DNA of 64,000 nt, taken from an uncultured Collinsella sp. Its GTDB lineage: Bacteria; Actinomycetota; Coriobacteriia; Coriobacteriales; Coriobacteriaceae. Of the stretch, positions 1 through 9,303 are shown piece by piece. Each line of letters starts with the position of its first letter. Within the stretch, counting starts at the first letter, position 1. Where the stretch lies: positions 62,001 to 126,000 of the forward strand of contig CAAERQ010000021.1 in NCBI GenBank assembly GCA_900758475.1. Direction: 5' to 3'. The notes beneath the pieces were generated by a model that saw nothing but the letters and a program-made list of their open reading frames with translations, was not told where the DNA came from and did no database searches. The translations under genes were made by a program, and so were the position numbers.

Positions 1-131
1 TGCGGCAGCATGATCTTGACGGCAACCGTGCGGTCGAGGACCTGATCCTGTGCACGGAAGACGGTCGCCATACCGCCCGTTCCCACCTTATCCTTGAGGA
101 GGTATCTTCCCCCGAGGACCCTCTGTTCCAT
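1..131 (-). CDS. Serine/threonine protein kinase, N-terminal part (PknB-like), cut by window edge
   Basis: Only the first 43 residues are in the window. They begin MEQRVLGGRYLLKDKVGTGG and carry a textbook kinase glycine loop (GTGGMATVF, about residues 18-26) and the VAIK-type lysine (AVKIM, about residues 37-41). The ATG at 131 lies 132 bases after the stop of the upstream rodA/pbp fusion gene on the same strand. In actinobacteria the order pstP-rodA-pbpA-pknA/pknB is conserved, so this is probably the PknA/PknB-type kinase of that operon, acting on cell-wall and division proteins. Whether it has a transmembrane segment and PASTA domains cannot be seen here. Confidence 0.85.
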   Translation of the reverse strand, partial: MEQRVLGGRYLLKDKVGTGGMATVFRAQDQVLDRTVAVKIMLP

Positions 132-263
132 TCCTGCTCCTAACATAACTATTCGCTCAACGATGTGTGTAGTACCAAATGTGTGGCCGCTGGGGCCGTG
201 TGGAGCGTTGCCGCTAGCTCATCGGCCGCGGCGCGCCATAAGTATCCGCTTTGATCATGGGCA

Positions 264-3134
264 TCACGCTCCCTGTGCGGCGAGCGCCGCGGTCAGGACG
301 ATGCCGGCAATCTTGGCCGCCTCGACGTCGTGTTTGTCGTAATCCTCCAAGGCCACCGAGATGGCAACCGTGGGTGAATCGTAAGGTGCAAAGCCAACAA
401 ACATAGAGTTGACGTTGGTGCCGCCGGTCTCGGCCGAACCGGTCTTGCCGGCAACCTTGACGCCCGGAATCTGGGCATCGGTGCCGGTACCGGACTGGAC
501 GACGGCGAGCATGGCCTGCTTAACCTGGTCGGCCGTGGCAGAGCTGACAGCCTGGCCCAGCGAGCGGGACTGCGTGGTCTTAACCACGGTTCCGTCCGGG
601 GCGAGTATCTGGGACACAAAGAACGGATCCATGACTACGCCGCTGTTGGCGATAGCCGCAGCAATCACGCAATTCTGCATAACGGTGGTCTGCGGGCCAG
701 GCGTGTGGTCCATGCCGACGGGCTGGCCGGCGCCTGCCCAAGCGGTCTCCCACTCGGTCATAAGCGACGGGTCGGCCATGATGGAAGCCGCGGTGGTCAG
801 ATCCTGACCGAGCTTTTGACCGTAGCCAAAGGCATTGGCAAACTGGACGAGCGAGCTGGCACCGACCTCGTTGGCCACCTGGCCAAAGACGACGTTGGAC
901 GACACGGCGAAGGCCTGCTGCAGGCTGATGGTGCCGTAGCTCTCGTTGGCAGAGTTGGTGACCGGCGCGTTGCCGATGTCCATGGAGCCGGGCGCCTGGT
1001 ACGTGCTGGTAAGGCTGGCGGTGCCGGTTTCGAGCGCCGCGGAGAGTGTGACGACCTTAAAGGTCGAGCCCGGGGTGTAAAGCGCGTCCATGGCACGGTC
1101 GTACATGGAGCCGTCCTCGCCGCCGCCCGACTGGAGCAACGCGTCGATGTTGGTGTTGTCGTAGGTGGGCGAGCTCGCGCACGCAAGGACCGCACCGGTG
1201 CGCGGATCCATGACCACCACAGCGCCCTTAAAGCCCTTGAGCGCCTGCTCGGCAGCCGTCTGGATGCGCGAGTCGATGGTGAGCTTGGCGGTATTGCCCG
1301 GCTGGGTCTGCCCCGCGAGCGACGCGATGGCGTTGTTCCAGCTGGAGTAATCCTTGGACCCAGTGAGCGTATCGTTCATGACGCTCTCGATGCCGGCAGT
1401 GCCGTATTGCTGGCTCACGTAGCCCACCACGTGCGCGGCCATGTTGCCGTTGGGATAGGAGCGGGCGTAGGTGCCGTCCTCCTGTTGCAGCGACTCGGCT
1501 AGTGTCACGCCGTCGGACGTGATGATGGAGCCACGCTGGATGTACTTGGAGCGTGCGATGGTGTGGTTGTTGGTCGGCATGTCCTGATAGTCCTTCGCCT
1601 TGATGACCTGGACATAGGTGAGGTTGCCGATAAGGATGGCGAACAGCGCCGTGAAGGCAAGCACGGCACGAGTCAGACGGTTGGCAAGTGCCACGCGGCC
1701 GAGCACGCCGGACTCAGGCGTGTCGAGCAGGCGACGACGCATGCGAGAACCCGCGGAGTGGTTGCCGTGGCTGTAGGAAGATGCGTTGGCAAAACGCGTA
1801 CCGGTCGGGGCGGCAGCGGATGCGACCTGGTCATCGGTGATGGCGGCCATGGTGCCGGTGCCGGTGAGCTCGGCTTCGCGTCCGGTTGCCTCGTCGCCGG
1901 CGCGCAGCAGCAGCGCGACGATGATAAAGCTCGCCAGCAGCGAGGAGCCACCCTGGCTCATAAAGGGCAGGGTGACGCCGGTCAGCGGGATCAGGCGGGT
2001 TACGCCGCCAACGATTAAGAATGCCTGGAAGCTGATGGCCGCCGTAAGGCCGGTCGCGCTAAAGGCGGCAAGGTCGGACTTGGCGCGGGCGGCTGTGGTG
2101 AGGCCACGCACGGCAAAAAGCATAAACAGGATGAGCACGGCGCCGCCGCCCAAAAGGCCCATTTCCTCGCCGATGGCCGAGAAGATAAAGTCGGACTCGA
2201 CGACGGGGATGTTGTTTGCCATGCCATTGCCGATGCCGACGCCAACCAGGCCGCCGTCAGCCAGCGAGTAAAGTGACTGTACGATCTGGTAGCCCTGACC
2301 CTGGGCGTCCTTAAACGGATCGACCCAGACCTGAAAGCGCACCTGCACGTGCGACAGGAACTTGTAGGCACCCACGGCTCCAACGGCCAGCAGCGCAAGA
2401 CCGATGATGACGTACGAAAAGCGTCCCGTGGCAACATAGAGCATCAGCAAAAAGATGGTGTAGAACAGGACGGCCGAGCCCAGGTCGCGTTCGAAAACGA
2501 CGATGAGCAGGCACACGCCCCACACGGCAAACAGCGGCAGCAGCAGGCGGAGGCGCGGAATCTTGAGGCCCAGGATCTTGCGGTTGGAGATGGAGAGCAG
2601 CTCACGGTTCTCGGCCAGATAGCCTGCCAGGAACAGGACGATGAAGACCTTGGCGAACTCGCCGGGCTGGATGGTGAAGCCCGCGATGCGAATCCACAGC
2701 TTGGAGCCCGAGATCGTGGTGCCGATAAAGATCGGCAGCATCAGCAGGATGATGCCGATAATGCCAAAGGTGTACTTGTAGCGCATGACCACGTCGAGGT
2801 TCTTGACCAGTGCGAGCGTTCCCACCATCAGGGCCACCGAGACAAACAAGATGATGAGCTGCGAGATGGCGAGGTCGGGGGCCAGGCGCGTCACGAATGT
2901 GATGCCGATGCCCGAGAGCACAAAGACGATGGGCAGGATGGCGGGGTCGGCGCCGGGCGCCAGGATGCGCACGGCGATATGCGCCGCGGCGAAGGCGGCG
3001 AACAGGCCGATCGGCACGGCGAGCGTCTCAAAGGAAATCGTGGCACCCGCGGTGAGCACGTACATCGCATAGAGCAGGATGACGGGGAACGCCGAGGCGA
3101 TGAGCAAGAGCAGTTCGGTGTTGCGGCGACTCAT
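264..3134 (-). CDS. RodA/FtsW (SEDS) glycan polymerase fused to class B penicillin-binding protein
   Basis: A 956-residue protein joining two enzymes normally made from separate genes. Residues 1 to about 430 are a multi-pass SEDS membrane domain (RodA/FtsW/SpoVE type) that polymerises lipid II into glycan strands. After a linker and another hydrophobic segment (about residues 465-490), the C-terminal half is a periplasmic-type transpeptidase domain with all three catalytic motifs: STFK (nucleophile Ser, about residue 691), SSN (about 744) and KTGSA (about 896). It therefore should both polymerise and cross-link peptidoglycan. The start at 3134 is chosen because GGGAG precedes it; an in-frame ATG further upstream (3260) lies inside the phosphatase gene. 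It follows the PP2C gene, as rodA-pbpA does in other actinobacteria. Confidence 0.93.
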   Translation of the reverse strand: MSRRNTELLLLIASAFPVILLYAMYVLTAGATISFETLAVPIGLFAAFAAAHIAVRILAPGADPAILPIVFVLSGIGITFVTRLAPDLAISQLIILFVSVALMVGTLALVKNLDVVMRYKYTFGIIGIILLMLPIFIGTTISGSKLWIRIAGFTIQPGEFAKVFIVLFLAGYLAENRELLSISNRKILGLKIPRLRLLLPLFAVWGVCLLIVVFERDLGSAVLFYTIFLLMLYVATGRFSYVIIGLALLAVGAVGAYKFLSHVQVRFQVWVDPFKDAQGQGYQIVQSLYSLADGGLVGVGIGNGMANNIPVVESDFIFSAIGEEMGLLGGGAVLILFMLFAVRGLTTAARAKSDLAAFSATGLTAAISFQAFLIVGGVTRLIPLTGVTLPFMSQGGSSLLASFIIVALLLRAGDEATGREAELTGTGTMAAITDDQVASAAAPTGTRFANASSYSHGNHSAGSRMRRRLLDTPESGVLGRVALANRLTRAVLAFTALFAILIGNLTYVQVIKAKDYQDMPTNNHTIARSKYIQRGSIITSDGVTLAESLQQEDGTYARSYPNGNMAAHVVGYVSQQYGTAGIESVMNDTLTGSKDYSSWNNAIASLAGQTQPGNTAKLTIDSRIQTAAEQALKGFKGAVVVMDPRTGAVLACASSPTYDNTNIDALLQSGGGEDGSMYDRAMDALYTPGSTFKVVTLSAALETGTASLTSTYQAPGSMDIGNAPVTNSANESYGTISLQQAFAVSSNVVFGQVANEVGASSLVQFANAFGYGQKLGQDLTTAASIMADPSLMTEWETAWAGAGQPVGMDHTPGPQTTVMQNCVIAAAIANSGVVMDPFFVSQILAPDGTVVKTTQSRSLGQAVSSATADQVKQAMLAVVQSGTGTDAQIPGVKVAGKTGSAETGGTNVNSMFVGFAPYDSPTVAISVALEDYDKHDVEAAKIAGIVLTAALAAQGA

Positions 3135-3150
3135 AAGCGGCACTCCCTTT

Positions 3151-5049
3151 CTAATTCTTATCAGAGGCTTCGGCCTCGGCTGACTGTTCGGCGGTTTTCT
3201 CGGAATCTGACTCGGAGGTGGATTCCTGATCGGTGTTGTTGCGAATCGTTTGCGCGTCAATCACCTGACGGGTCTGCTCCTCGTCAATCTGATGGCGGTA
3301 CTTGGAAATGGTGTCCTGCGCATCGTCGACACTCGTTTGCGGAATGCCTGCCTTCAGGCGGTTTTGCGTGTCTTCGGGCAGGTCGGACAGCTTGATGCTG
3401 GTTTCGCTCTCGAGCCAGTGGAGCTCGACCCCGAGCGTCTTGCCGGGCAGGCCGCGCCAGACGGCGACATTGCCGTGGTAGGTTCCCAAGTAATAGGAGC
3501 CGGTGACGCCCGTGTATGCCCAGATGCCTGCTACCAGCACAAAGACAAGGGCCAAGACGGTGGCGATGGTGACATTTCGGCGTCGGACGCGTTTTGCCTC
3601 GCGCATGACGCCGTCGTCGACCAGGTCGACGACCACCACGGTCACATTGTCGTGGCCGCCGGCGGCGAGCGCCGCGTCCACCAAGTTGTCGACACAGATC
3701 TGTGCGCTCGAGGACTGCGTAGCAATGTTCTCGATATCGCTATCGGGAATCATGCTCGAAAGACCGTCGGAGCACAGAATCAGGCGGTCGCCTTCCTCGA
3801 TGTGCAGGGTAAAGTGGTCGGCATACATGGCGGGATCCGAGCCCAGCGCGCGGGTGATGACCGAGCGGTTGGGGTGGACGCGGGCCTCGTCGGCCGTAAT
3901 CTCGCCGGCATCCACGAGCTCCTCCACGTAGGAGTGGTCGCGGGTCACGCGGATGAGCGTACCCTCGTGGAGCAGGTAGGCGCGCGAGTCGCCCACGTGG
4001 GCGATGGCGAGCGTGTCGTTTTCGATGTAGGCGCAGGTGGCCGTGCATCCCATGCCGGGTTTGCCCAGGCCGTTGAGGGCGGCCTCGATCACGGCGGCGT
4101 TGGCGGCCTCAACGGCTGCGGCCAGGCGCGCGGCGTCGGCGGACTGCGGCGCCGTCTTGGCGATGGTCTCGACGGCGATGGAGGATGCCACCTCGCCGGC
4201 GGCGTGTCCTCCCATGCCGTCGCACACGCAAAAGAGCGGCGACTGCACCAGATAGGAGTCCTCATTGTGTGGGCGTACGCACCCGACGTCGGAGCGGGCG
4301 CCCCACATAAGCTGCGTGGTGGTGCCGGCGTCGTAGGTCGAGTCGGTCTCGATGCGCTCGTCGGTCAGCGGCTCGAAGCTCATGGTCGAGCCGGGATCTT
4401 TGAGCTTTGCCTCCACGGCGGCGACATCGATCTCGGCGGTGTCGCCGGGGGAGACGGTGTCGGCATCGTCTCCCGACTCGGCGTCGGAGATGTCCGGAAG
4501 GTTGAGATCTTCGGTTACGCGGTCGACGGGATCGCCGTCCTGCTGCGGCTCGACAGCCGTCGGCTCGGGCGTCGCAAAGTGCGACGGCGCGGGCGTGCTC
4601 TGGGGTTGAGCAGAGGGCTCGGGAGCTGCGGCGGGCGCGGCAACGGGCTGCTCGACTTCGGCAGGCGTTGAAGATTCGGGTGCCGCCTCGCTTGCCGGGG
4701 CGACGGGGAATACCGGCGCGGCAGGCTCGGGGGCTGCAAGCACGGCAGCGCTCTCGTTAATCGCCTCGGCGACGGGCTCGGCAAAGTGAGCCGGTGCGGA
4801 CGCTGCCTCCGGTTCCGCGGGCTGCTCGGCAGCGTGCGCGCCGATGGGGGCGTCGAGCTGCTCGGTGCTGGCGTCCTCGTCATCGACGAGTGCCGGATAT
4901 TCTTGAGTTACATGCGAAAGAGGCAGGGAGAACACCGTGTCCTCGGGCTCCACGGTCGCAGGGCGCGCTGGAGCGGCATGAGCCGGCGCAGCTGCGGGGA
5001 CAGTTGGCGTCTCGGGCATGGTTGCGGACTTGTTCTCCTCGTCGATCAT
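3151..5049 (-). CDS. pstP: PP2C-family Ser/Thr phosphatase with long Pro/Ala-rich N-terminus (PstP-like)
   Basis: 632 residues. Residues 1 to about 245 are low-complexity Ala/Pro/Glu-rich sequence, unusual for PstP, which normally begins with the catalytic domain. The PP2C domain (about 248-490) has its metal-binding signatures: RPHNEDS, CDGMGGHAAGE, GDSRAYL, CSDGLS and GGHDNVTVVVV. One transmembrane helix follows (about 505-525), then an external tail of about 100 residues rich in Glu/Ser. The start codon overlaps the stop of the upstream FHA gene (ATGA), which indicates translational coupling. Expected role: dephosphorylation of substrates of the wall-associated Ser/Thr kinases. The N-terminal extension may be a docking or phospho-accepting region (inference). 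Confidence 0.92.
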   Translation of the reverse strand: MIDEENKSATMPETPTVPAAAPAHAAPARPATVEPEDTVFSLPLSHVTQEYPALVDDEDASTEQLDAPIGAHAAEQPAEPEAASAPAHFAEPVAEAINESAAVLAAPEPAAPVFPVAPASEAAPESSTPAEVEQPVAAPAAAPEPSAQPQSTPAPSHFATPEPTAVEPQQDGDPVDRVTEDLNLPDISDAESGDDADTVSPGDTAEIDVAAVEAKLKDPGSTMSFEPLTDERIETDSTYDAGTTTQLMWGARSDVGCVRPHNEDSYLVQSPLFCVCDGMGGHAAGEVASSIAVETIAKTAPQSADAARLAAAVEAANAAVIEAALNGLGKPGMGCTATCAYIENDTLAIAHVGDSRAYLLHEGTLIRVTRDHSYVEELVDAGEITADEARVHPNRSVITRALGSDPAMYADHFTLHIEEGDRLILCSDGLSSMIPDSDIENIATQSSSAQICVDNLVDAALAAGGHDNVTVVVVDLVDDGVMREAKRVRRRNVTIATVLALVFVLVAGIWAYTGVTGSYYLGTYHGNVAVWRGLPGKTLGVELHWLESETSIKLSDLPEDTQNRLKAGIPQTSVDDAQDTISKYRHQIDEEQTRQVIDAQTIRNNTDQESTSESDSEKTAEQSAEAEASDKN

Positions 5050-5462
5050 CGACGGTTCACCTTCATGACCACGTCGCCAATCTGGACCTCGTCACCCTCG
5101 CGCAGCGTTGCGGGCTCCACCAGCTGACGGCCGTTAACGAGCGTGCCGTTCAGCGAGTTGAGGTCTTCGATGATGAGTGCCGGGCCCTGCAGCGAAAAGC
5201 GTGCGTGCGAGGCCGAGACAAACGGTTCGTTGATGCAGATGTCCGAGGACGGCGAGCGGCCCACGATGACGGGGCCGAGCATGTCTACGTGGATGCCACG
5301 GATGCCGCGCGGACCCTTGTCCACATCGATCGTCCAGATAGCGGAGTCGCGGCGCTGGCCGCGTACGAGTCCCACGCCGGTTTTCATGACGGCGAACAGG
5401 AAGATGTAGAGCAGGGCGACCAGGACGATGCGGCCTGCAAAAAGGACGATATCGATGTTCAT
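5046..5462 (-). CDS. fhaB: Membrane-anchored FHA protein (FhaB/FipA-like)
   Basis: 138 residues: an N-terminal transmembrane helix (about residues 5-28), a short linker, then an FHA phosphothreonine-binding domain. The domain contains GRSPSSDI, SHARF and NSLNGTLVNG, with the usual Arg, Ser-His and Asn positions intact. Length and layout match mycobacterial FhaB (FipA), which is membrane-tethered and binds phosphorylated division or wall proteins. AGGGGA precedes the ATG. It lies between fhaA and the PP2C gene, the canonical actinobacterial order. Confidence 0.92.
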   Translation of the reverse strand: MNIDIVLFAGRIVLVALLYIFLFAVMKTGVGLVRGQRRDSAIWTIDVDKGPRGIRGIHVDMLGPVIVGRSPSSDICINEPFVSASHARFSLQGPALIIEDLNSLNGTLVNGRQLVEPATLREGDEVQIGDVVMKVNRR

Positions 5463-5468
5463 AAGCGA

Positions 5469-6479
5469 CTATCCCCTAAATTCAAAGGTGCTCAGGCCAA
5501 ACGTCAGCAGGTCGCCGTTGCGCAGCGGGCAGCGCGTGATGCGGCGGTTGTTGACGAGCGTGCCGTTGGTGGAATTGAGGTCCTCGATCGACCAGTCCGA
5601 ACCGGTAAAGGTGAGCTGGGCGTGACGGCGCGACACGTTGGGGTCGCGCAGGGCGATGTCCGAAACCGAACGCTCGCGACCGATGGTCACCTGCGCGGAA
5701 GTGATGCTGTGGCTCTCGCCGCTCACGACGTCGACGAGCTGGGCGAGCGGGCGCTGCGGGGCGCGGGTGCTCGCCATGTTGGAGGCAATGCCGGCAGCGG
5801 CGCCAAGGCCCACGGCGGCGCCGGTTGCGGCGGCTCCGCCCATACCGGCGAGGGCGTCACGAGAGACGGTCTGCGGCACGGGGATGGGCGCGGCGGCGGG
5901 GTCGGGGACGTTGGGCGCAAAGGGGTCGGCCACGGCGAGCGGGTCGGGAGCGGCGGCACGGGGCGTCGGCTGCTGGGGCATGGCGGCGGGGTGCTGTTGC
6001 TGCGGAGCGGCGAATTGCTGCTTGCCGGCGCGGGGAGCGCTGGCGGCGCGGCTTGCGGCCGAGTTGTTCTGGCCCAGGCCATTCTGGTAGGCGCGCTCTT
6101 CCTCGTACAGACGACCGAGCGTGGGGGCGTCGACGTTCTCGGCAAAGACCGAGAACTTACCGGCACGCAGCTGCGGGTCGATCATAAAGCGAACGAGGGG
6201 TTCGCCGACAAACACATAGCGGCGCTTTTCGGCCTGTGCCTTCACAAACTCGCGGACTTCGCGCGAAAGCTCGGGGTAGAACGGAGCGAGCATGGGATCG
6301 TCGTCGGCGGCGATCAGGATGGTATAGAGTGCCGGCGCGGTGTTGACGCCGTTGATCACCAGAGTCTGATCCTCCATGTCGCGAGCGGCCTGCTTGGCAA
6401 GCTTCTTAAAGGAGAACGGGGCACGGGTGGCACCGAAGATGCCGGCCACGTGGTCCTCGAAGATGTTCAGGAAGTTCAC
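5469..6479 (-). CDS. fhaA: FhaA-like protein: DUF3662 plus FHA domain
   Basis: 336 residues. The N-terminal domain (about 1-115, beginning MNFLNIFEDHVAGIF) is of DUF3662 type, the hallmark of FhaA. A Pro/Ala-rich linker of about 125 residues follows, then a C-terminal FHA domain (about 250-335) with GRERSVSDI, SRRHAQL and NSTNGTLVNN. In mycobacteria FhaA links the kinase PknB to the lipid II flippase MviN/MurJ. The start codon is GTG and overlaps the stop of the upstream kinase (GTGA), so the two genes are coupled. Confidence 0.92.
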   Translation of the reverse strand: MNFLNIFEDHVAGIFGATRAPFSFKKLAKQAARDMEDQTLVINGVNTAPALYTILIAADDDPMLAPFYPELSREVREFVKAQAEKRRYVFVGEPLVRFMIDPQLRAGKFSVFAENVDAPTLGRLYEEERAYQNGLGQNNSAASRAASAPRAGKQQFAAPQQQHPAAMPQQPTPRAAAPDPLAVADPFAPNVPDPAAAPIPVPQTVSRDALAGMGGAAATGAAVGLGAAAGIASNMASTRAPQRPLAQLVDVVSGESHSITSAQVTIGRERSVSDIALRDPNVSRRHAQLTFTGSDWSIEDLNSTNGTLVNNRRITRCPLRNGDLLTFGLSTFEFRG

Positions 6480-8329
6480 GAAAGATCACTCTCCGTATAG
6501 GTTCTTTGGTATCCGAGCAAATATAGGCATATCCCAACGATTATAGAGGATAGGGTTCCCGCAACCGCCGCCTTGACGACGACCGCGGCCGCAAGGCTGG
6601 CAATTTCCATATGGTGTGCAAGACAGAGCGACGCCGCGGTGCCTATTCCGCAGCCGGCGATGGCAGCGATTGCAGTCAGGTTCGAGCCCTGCTCGGCACG
6701 CTTGGCATGGGCGTTGAGCAGCAGAGATGTCAGTGCAGCTGTCGCCGCGACGAGTGCGACGGCAGCCCAGAAGAGCATGTCTCCCAGCGCCGCGGCAACA
6801 TTGCCGAGCCCCAGCACGCCTCCGGCGGAAAGCGCAACCGTAGCCAGGCGGCCAAAAAGCGCGCCCATCCCCGTGGCGGCCGCGGCGCTTGCCGGGCTGA
6901 GCCAAAAGGCCGCGATGCCAGCGGCGACCCCGGCGGCAAGGAGGACGTCGCCCGTTAGACAGCCAAGTGCCACCGCGCAGGTGAGCGCGGCGCTCGCGGC
7001 GGCCTCGGTGCGGCCCCAGGCGATCCACCAACCGGACATGGCGGCGGCAAAGAGCACCGCGACGGGCAGCATCGACAGGATGCCCTGCGCCTGCATGGTG
7101 GCGTTGGCCATAAGTACCAAAAAGCCCACGGCCGAGATAGCCGAGCCAATCTGCGGGGCCAGGCCGGCGGCCGCCCCGATCGCGATGGCTGCGGCAATAA
7201 GTCCGGGAAGCGCCGCGACGCCAGCCGTCTGCATGATCAGAAAGCTAAAGGCACCACACGTTAGCGCCGAGATGGCGCGCATCGTGTAATCGCGCGCGTG
7301 GCTCCAGCGCGTGCCGGCCCAGCCGAGTGCGGGGTCGACCTCGATGGTGTCGTCCTCATAGGCCGATGGCTCGATGCCGTCTGCCGCGCACTCGTCGTCC
7401 GAAAGCTCGCCCACCATCTGTTCTAGGCTGCGACGGCCCTCGCGTACGCTGCCCAAGCCGGCGAGCAGCTGGTCGCAAAATGCCTCGATGCTGCTGGGGC
7501 GGTCTTGCGGCATGGGGGAGAGGGCGCTCATGAGCGCAGCCTCGGCTCCTGGGGGAAAGTGCGGGATGAGCTCGCTGGGGTAGGTGGCACCGCCGATGAT
7601 GCGGCCGAGCGAGTCGCCGGGCGTGGCGGCCATAAAGGGAGCGCTGCCGCACAGGCCCTCGTAGATCACGCAGGCGAGGGCAAAGACATCGGCGCGCTCG
7701 TCAACCGTGCCAGTCTCGATGTCGAGCTGCTCGGGTGGCATGTAGCCGATGGTGCCGCCGCGCGAGCCGCCAAAGCCGCCGGCAGACGACAGTCGCGCCA
7801 TGCCAAAGTCGGTGAGCTTTACGTTGCCCGAGTGGTCGATGAGCACGTTGGCGGGCTTAATATCCAGGTGGAGCACGCCGTTGCTATGGGCGAAGGTGAG
7901 CGCCTGGCCCAGCGCGTCGGCAATTGCCGCGGCCTCGTCAAAGGTAAGCGAATGGCCGTCCACGCGATGTAAAAACTCGGCTAGGGACATGCCGTCGACA
8001 TATTCCATGACGAGGTAGGCATAGACGGTATCGTGCGTAAAGTCGATAACCTGCACGATATTGGGATGTTGAAGCATGGCGGCAGTGTGCGCCTCGCGCA
8101 GGACATCCATGATGTCGCTGGCGGGCATGCCGGCACCGTTGATAAGAGGGATGCGCTTAATGGCCACGCGACGGCGCAGGTGCGTGTCGCGGCAAATCTC
8201 GATGGAGCCAAAACCGCCGGTCGCGAGCGTCTCGAGCGGCTGGAACCGCTTGAGCAGCTCGCGAGAGCTGGTGCCCTCCAAGGGAACGTCCGGCGAGAAC
8301 CGGGCGGTATGTTGCGAGAAAAGCGGCAT
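6476..8329 (-). CDS. Ser/Thr protein kinase with multi-pass membrane C-terminus
   Basis: 617 residues. The kinase domain (about 25-285) has a glycine loop (ATGGFGSIEI), VAIK lysine (RVAIKRI), a catalytic loop HLDIKPANVLI (about 150-160), DFG (about 174) and the GTIGYMPPEQ substrate-binding segment. The usual Arg of HRD is Leu here, so it is a non-RD kinase. After a soluble linker the last 280 or so residues are a run of Ala/Gly-rich hydrophobic segments, perhaps 8-10 transmembrane helices, rather than the single helix plus PASTA repeats typical of PknB. ATG at 8329 is preferred over TTG at 8335 because GAGGG is six bases upstream. First gene of the fhaA-fhaB-pstP-rodA/pbp operon. Confidence 0.88.
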   Translation of the reverse strand: MPLFSQHTARFSPDVPLEGTSSRELLKRFQPLETLATGGFGSIEICRDTHLRRRVAIKRIPLINGAGMPASDIMDVLREAHTAAMLQHPNIVQVIDFTHDTVYAYLVMEYVDGMSLAEFLHRVDGHSLTFDEAAAIADALGQALTFAHSNGVLHLDIKPANVLIDHSGNVKLTDFGMARLSSAGGFGGSRGGTIGYMPPEQLDIETGTVDERADVFALACVIYEGLCGSAPFMAATPGDSLGRIIGGATYPSELIPHFPPGAEAALMSALSPMPQDRPSSIEAFCDQLLAGLGSVREGRRSLEQMVGELSDDECAADGIEPSAYEDDTIEVDPALGWAGTRWSHARDYTMRAISALTCGAFSFLIMQTAGVAALPGLIAAAIAIGAAAGLAPQIGSAISAVGFLVLMANATMQAQGILSMLPVAVLFAAAMSGWWIAWGRTEAAASAALTCAVALGCLTGDVLLAAGVAAGIAAFWLSPASAAAATGMGALFGRLATVALSAGGVLGLGNVAAALGDMLFWAAVALVAATAALTSLLLNAHAKRAEQGSNLTAIAAIAGCGIGTAASLCLAHHMEIASLAAAVVVKAAVAGTLSSIIVGICLYLLGYQRTYTESDLS

Positions 8330-8471
8330 GGCCAACCCTCGTGCGTTTAAAGTTCGTTTGCGAGCGGCGGGCGCGGAGCCGAGCCGTTCGCGGTGGCATA
8401 GATGCTGCTAGTGTAGCACGCTCGGGTGCATGGTGAAGGTAGCGGGGCGAGGTGGCCTGCCTGACTTGGCC

Positions 8472-9188
8472 TTAGCGCTTCTTCTTGTTCTTCTTCTGCT
8501 TGCGCTGTTTGGCCTTTGCATTCTTAGGCTCGCTTTCCTGCTTGGCCTTGGCAGCGGCCTTTTCGGCCTTCATCTTCTTACGTTTGGTCTCGATGCGGAG
8601 TTTTTTGTTGATGCGCGCCTTGAGGAAGGAGCCAAACTGCTCGGCATCACCACGCACAAAGGTGTCCTTAGGGATCGTCACGCCCTGGTCGGCGAACATG
8701 GCCACAAAGATGCGCTCGCCGTCGAGTACGTGGTCGAGCTTCTCAAACGGGAAGAACTGCGACTTGCCGCTCTTGCCCCAGACCATCAGGCCGTCCTCGT
8801 TGGCGGCGACGCGGCGGTAGCGGCCGCCCATGGACTCGTCTGCCTCGACGGCTTCGATAAAGTCGCGCGCGAGCGTATGGTGCAGATTTTTGCTCCACCA
8901 GGCCAAAAAGGCGCCGAATACGATTAGGACGACGCCGAACTTGATCCAGTTGCCGCCGGCCACCAGCATGCCGATGCCGATGAGCGCGGCAATTGCCGCG
9001 GCGACATACAGCGAGCCGCGACGCCTGGGCGAGGCGACCAGGCGTGCAAAGTCGGTGACGAGGTCGTTTTCGTACTGGTACTCGTTGAGGTACAGAATGC
9101 CGTCGTCGGCTGCGGCCTGCTCCTCGAGCGCGACCTCGACCTGGTCGGCTGCTTCGGAGGGAACGAGGTTGCTCTCTGCGTCTGCCAT
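8472..9188 (-). CDS. YcxB-like membrane protein with very basic tail
   Basis: 238 residues. An acidic N-terminus (1-55) is followed by two closely spaced transmembrane helices (about 60-100). A YcxB-type cytoplasmic domain (about 100-185) contains the characteristic pattern of a conserved aromatic/basic strand, FFPFEKL and a late ...PKDTFVRGDAEQFGSFLKARI segment. The C-terminus is almost entirely Lys/Ala/Gln (about 195-238) and may bind nucleic acid or acidic lipid. Function of the family is unknown. AGGAG stands ten bases before the ATG. It is divergent from dnaX. Confidence 0.75.
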   Translation of the reverse strand: MADAESNLVPSEAADQVEVALEEQAAADDGILYLNEYQYENDLVTDFARLVASPRRRGSLYVAAAIAALIGIGMLVAGGNWIKFGVVLIVFGAFLAWWSKNLHHTLARDFIEAVEADESMGGRYRRVAANEDGLMVWGKSGKSQFFPFEKLDHVLDGERIFVAMFADQGVTIPKDTFVRGDAEQFGSFLKARINKKLRIETKRKKMKAEKAAAKAKQESEPKNAKAKQRKQKKNKKKR

Positions 9189-9303
9189 GCTCTTTGGACT
9201 CCTATCGCGGCGGGCTCGCCGTACGGGTTATTATGGATGCAGTATGCCGTGCGACCGCATGGCCGCCGCGGCAACAAGACTCAGTATACCCGGGGGAGCA
9301 CCC

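Noticed and set aside
3250..4671. 473-residue plus-strand open frame across the PP2C gene
   Set aside because: Antisense shadow; the PP2C motifs on the minus strand are complete.
9189..9303. Signal recognition particle RNA, often found upstream of dnaX
   Set aside because: The conserved core (GGTCAGG...GGAAGCAGC type) is absent from the 115-base gap.
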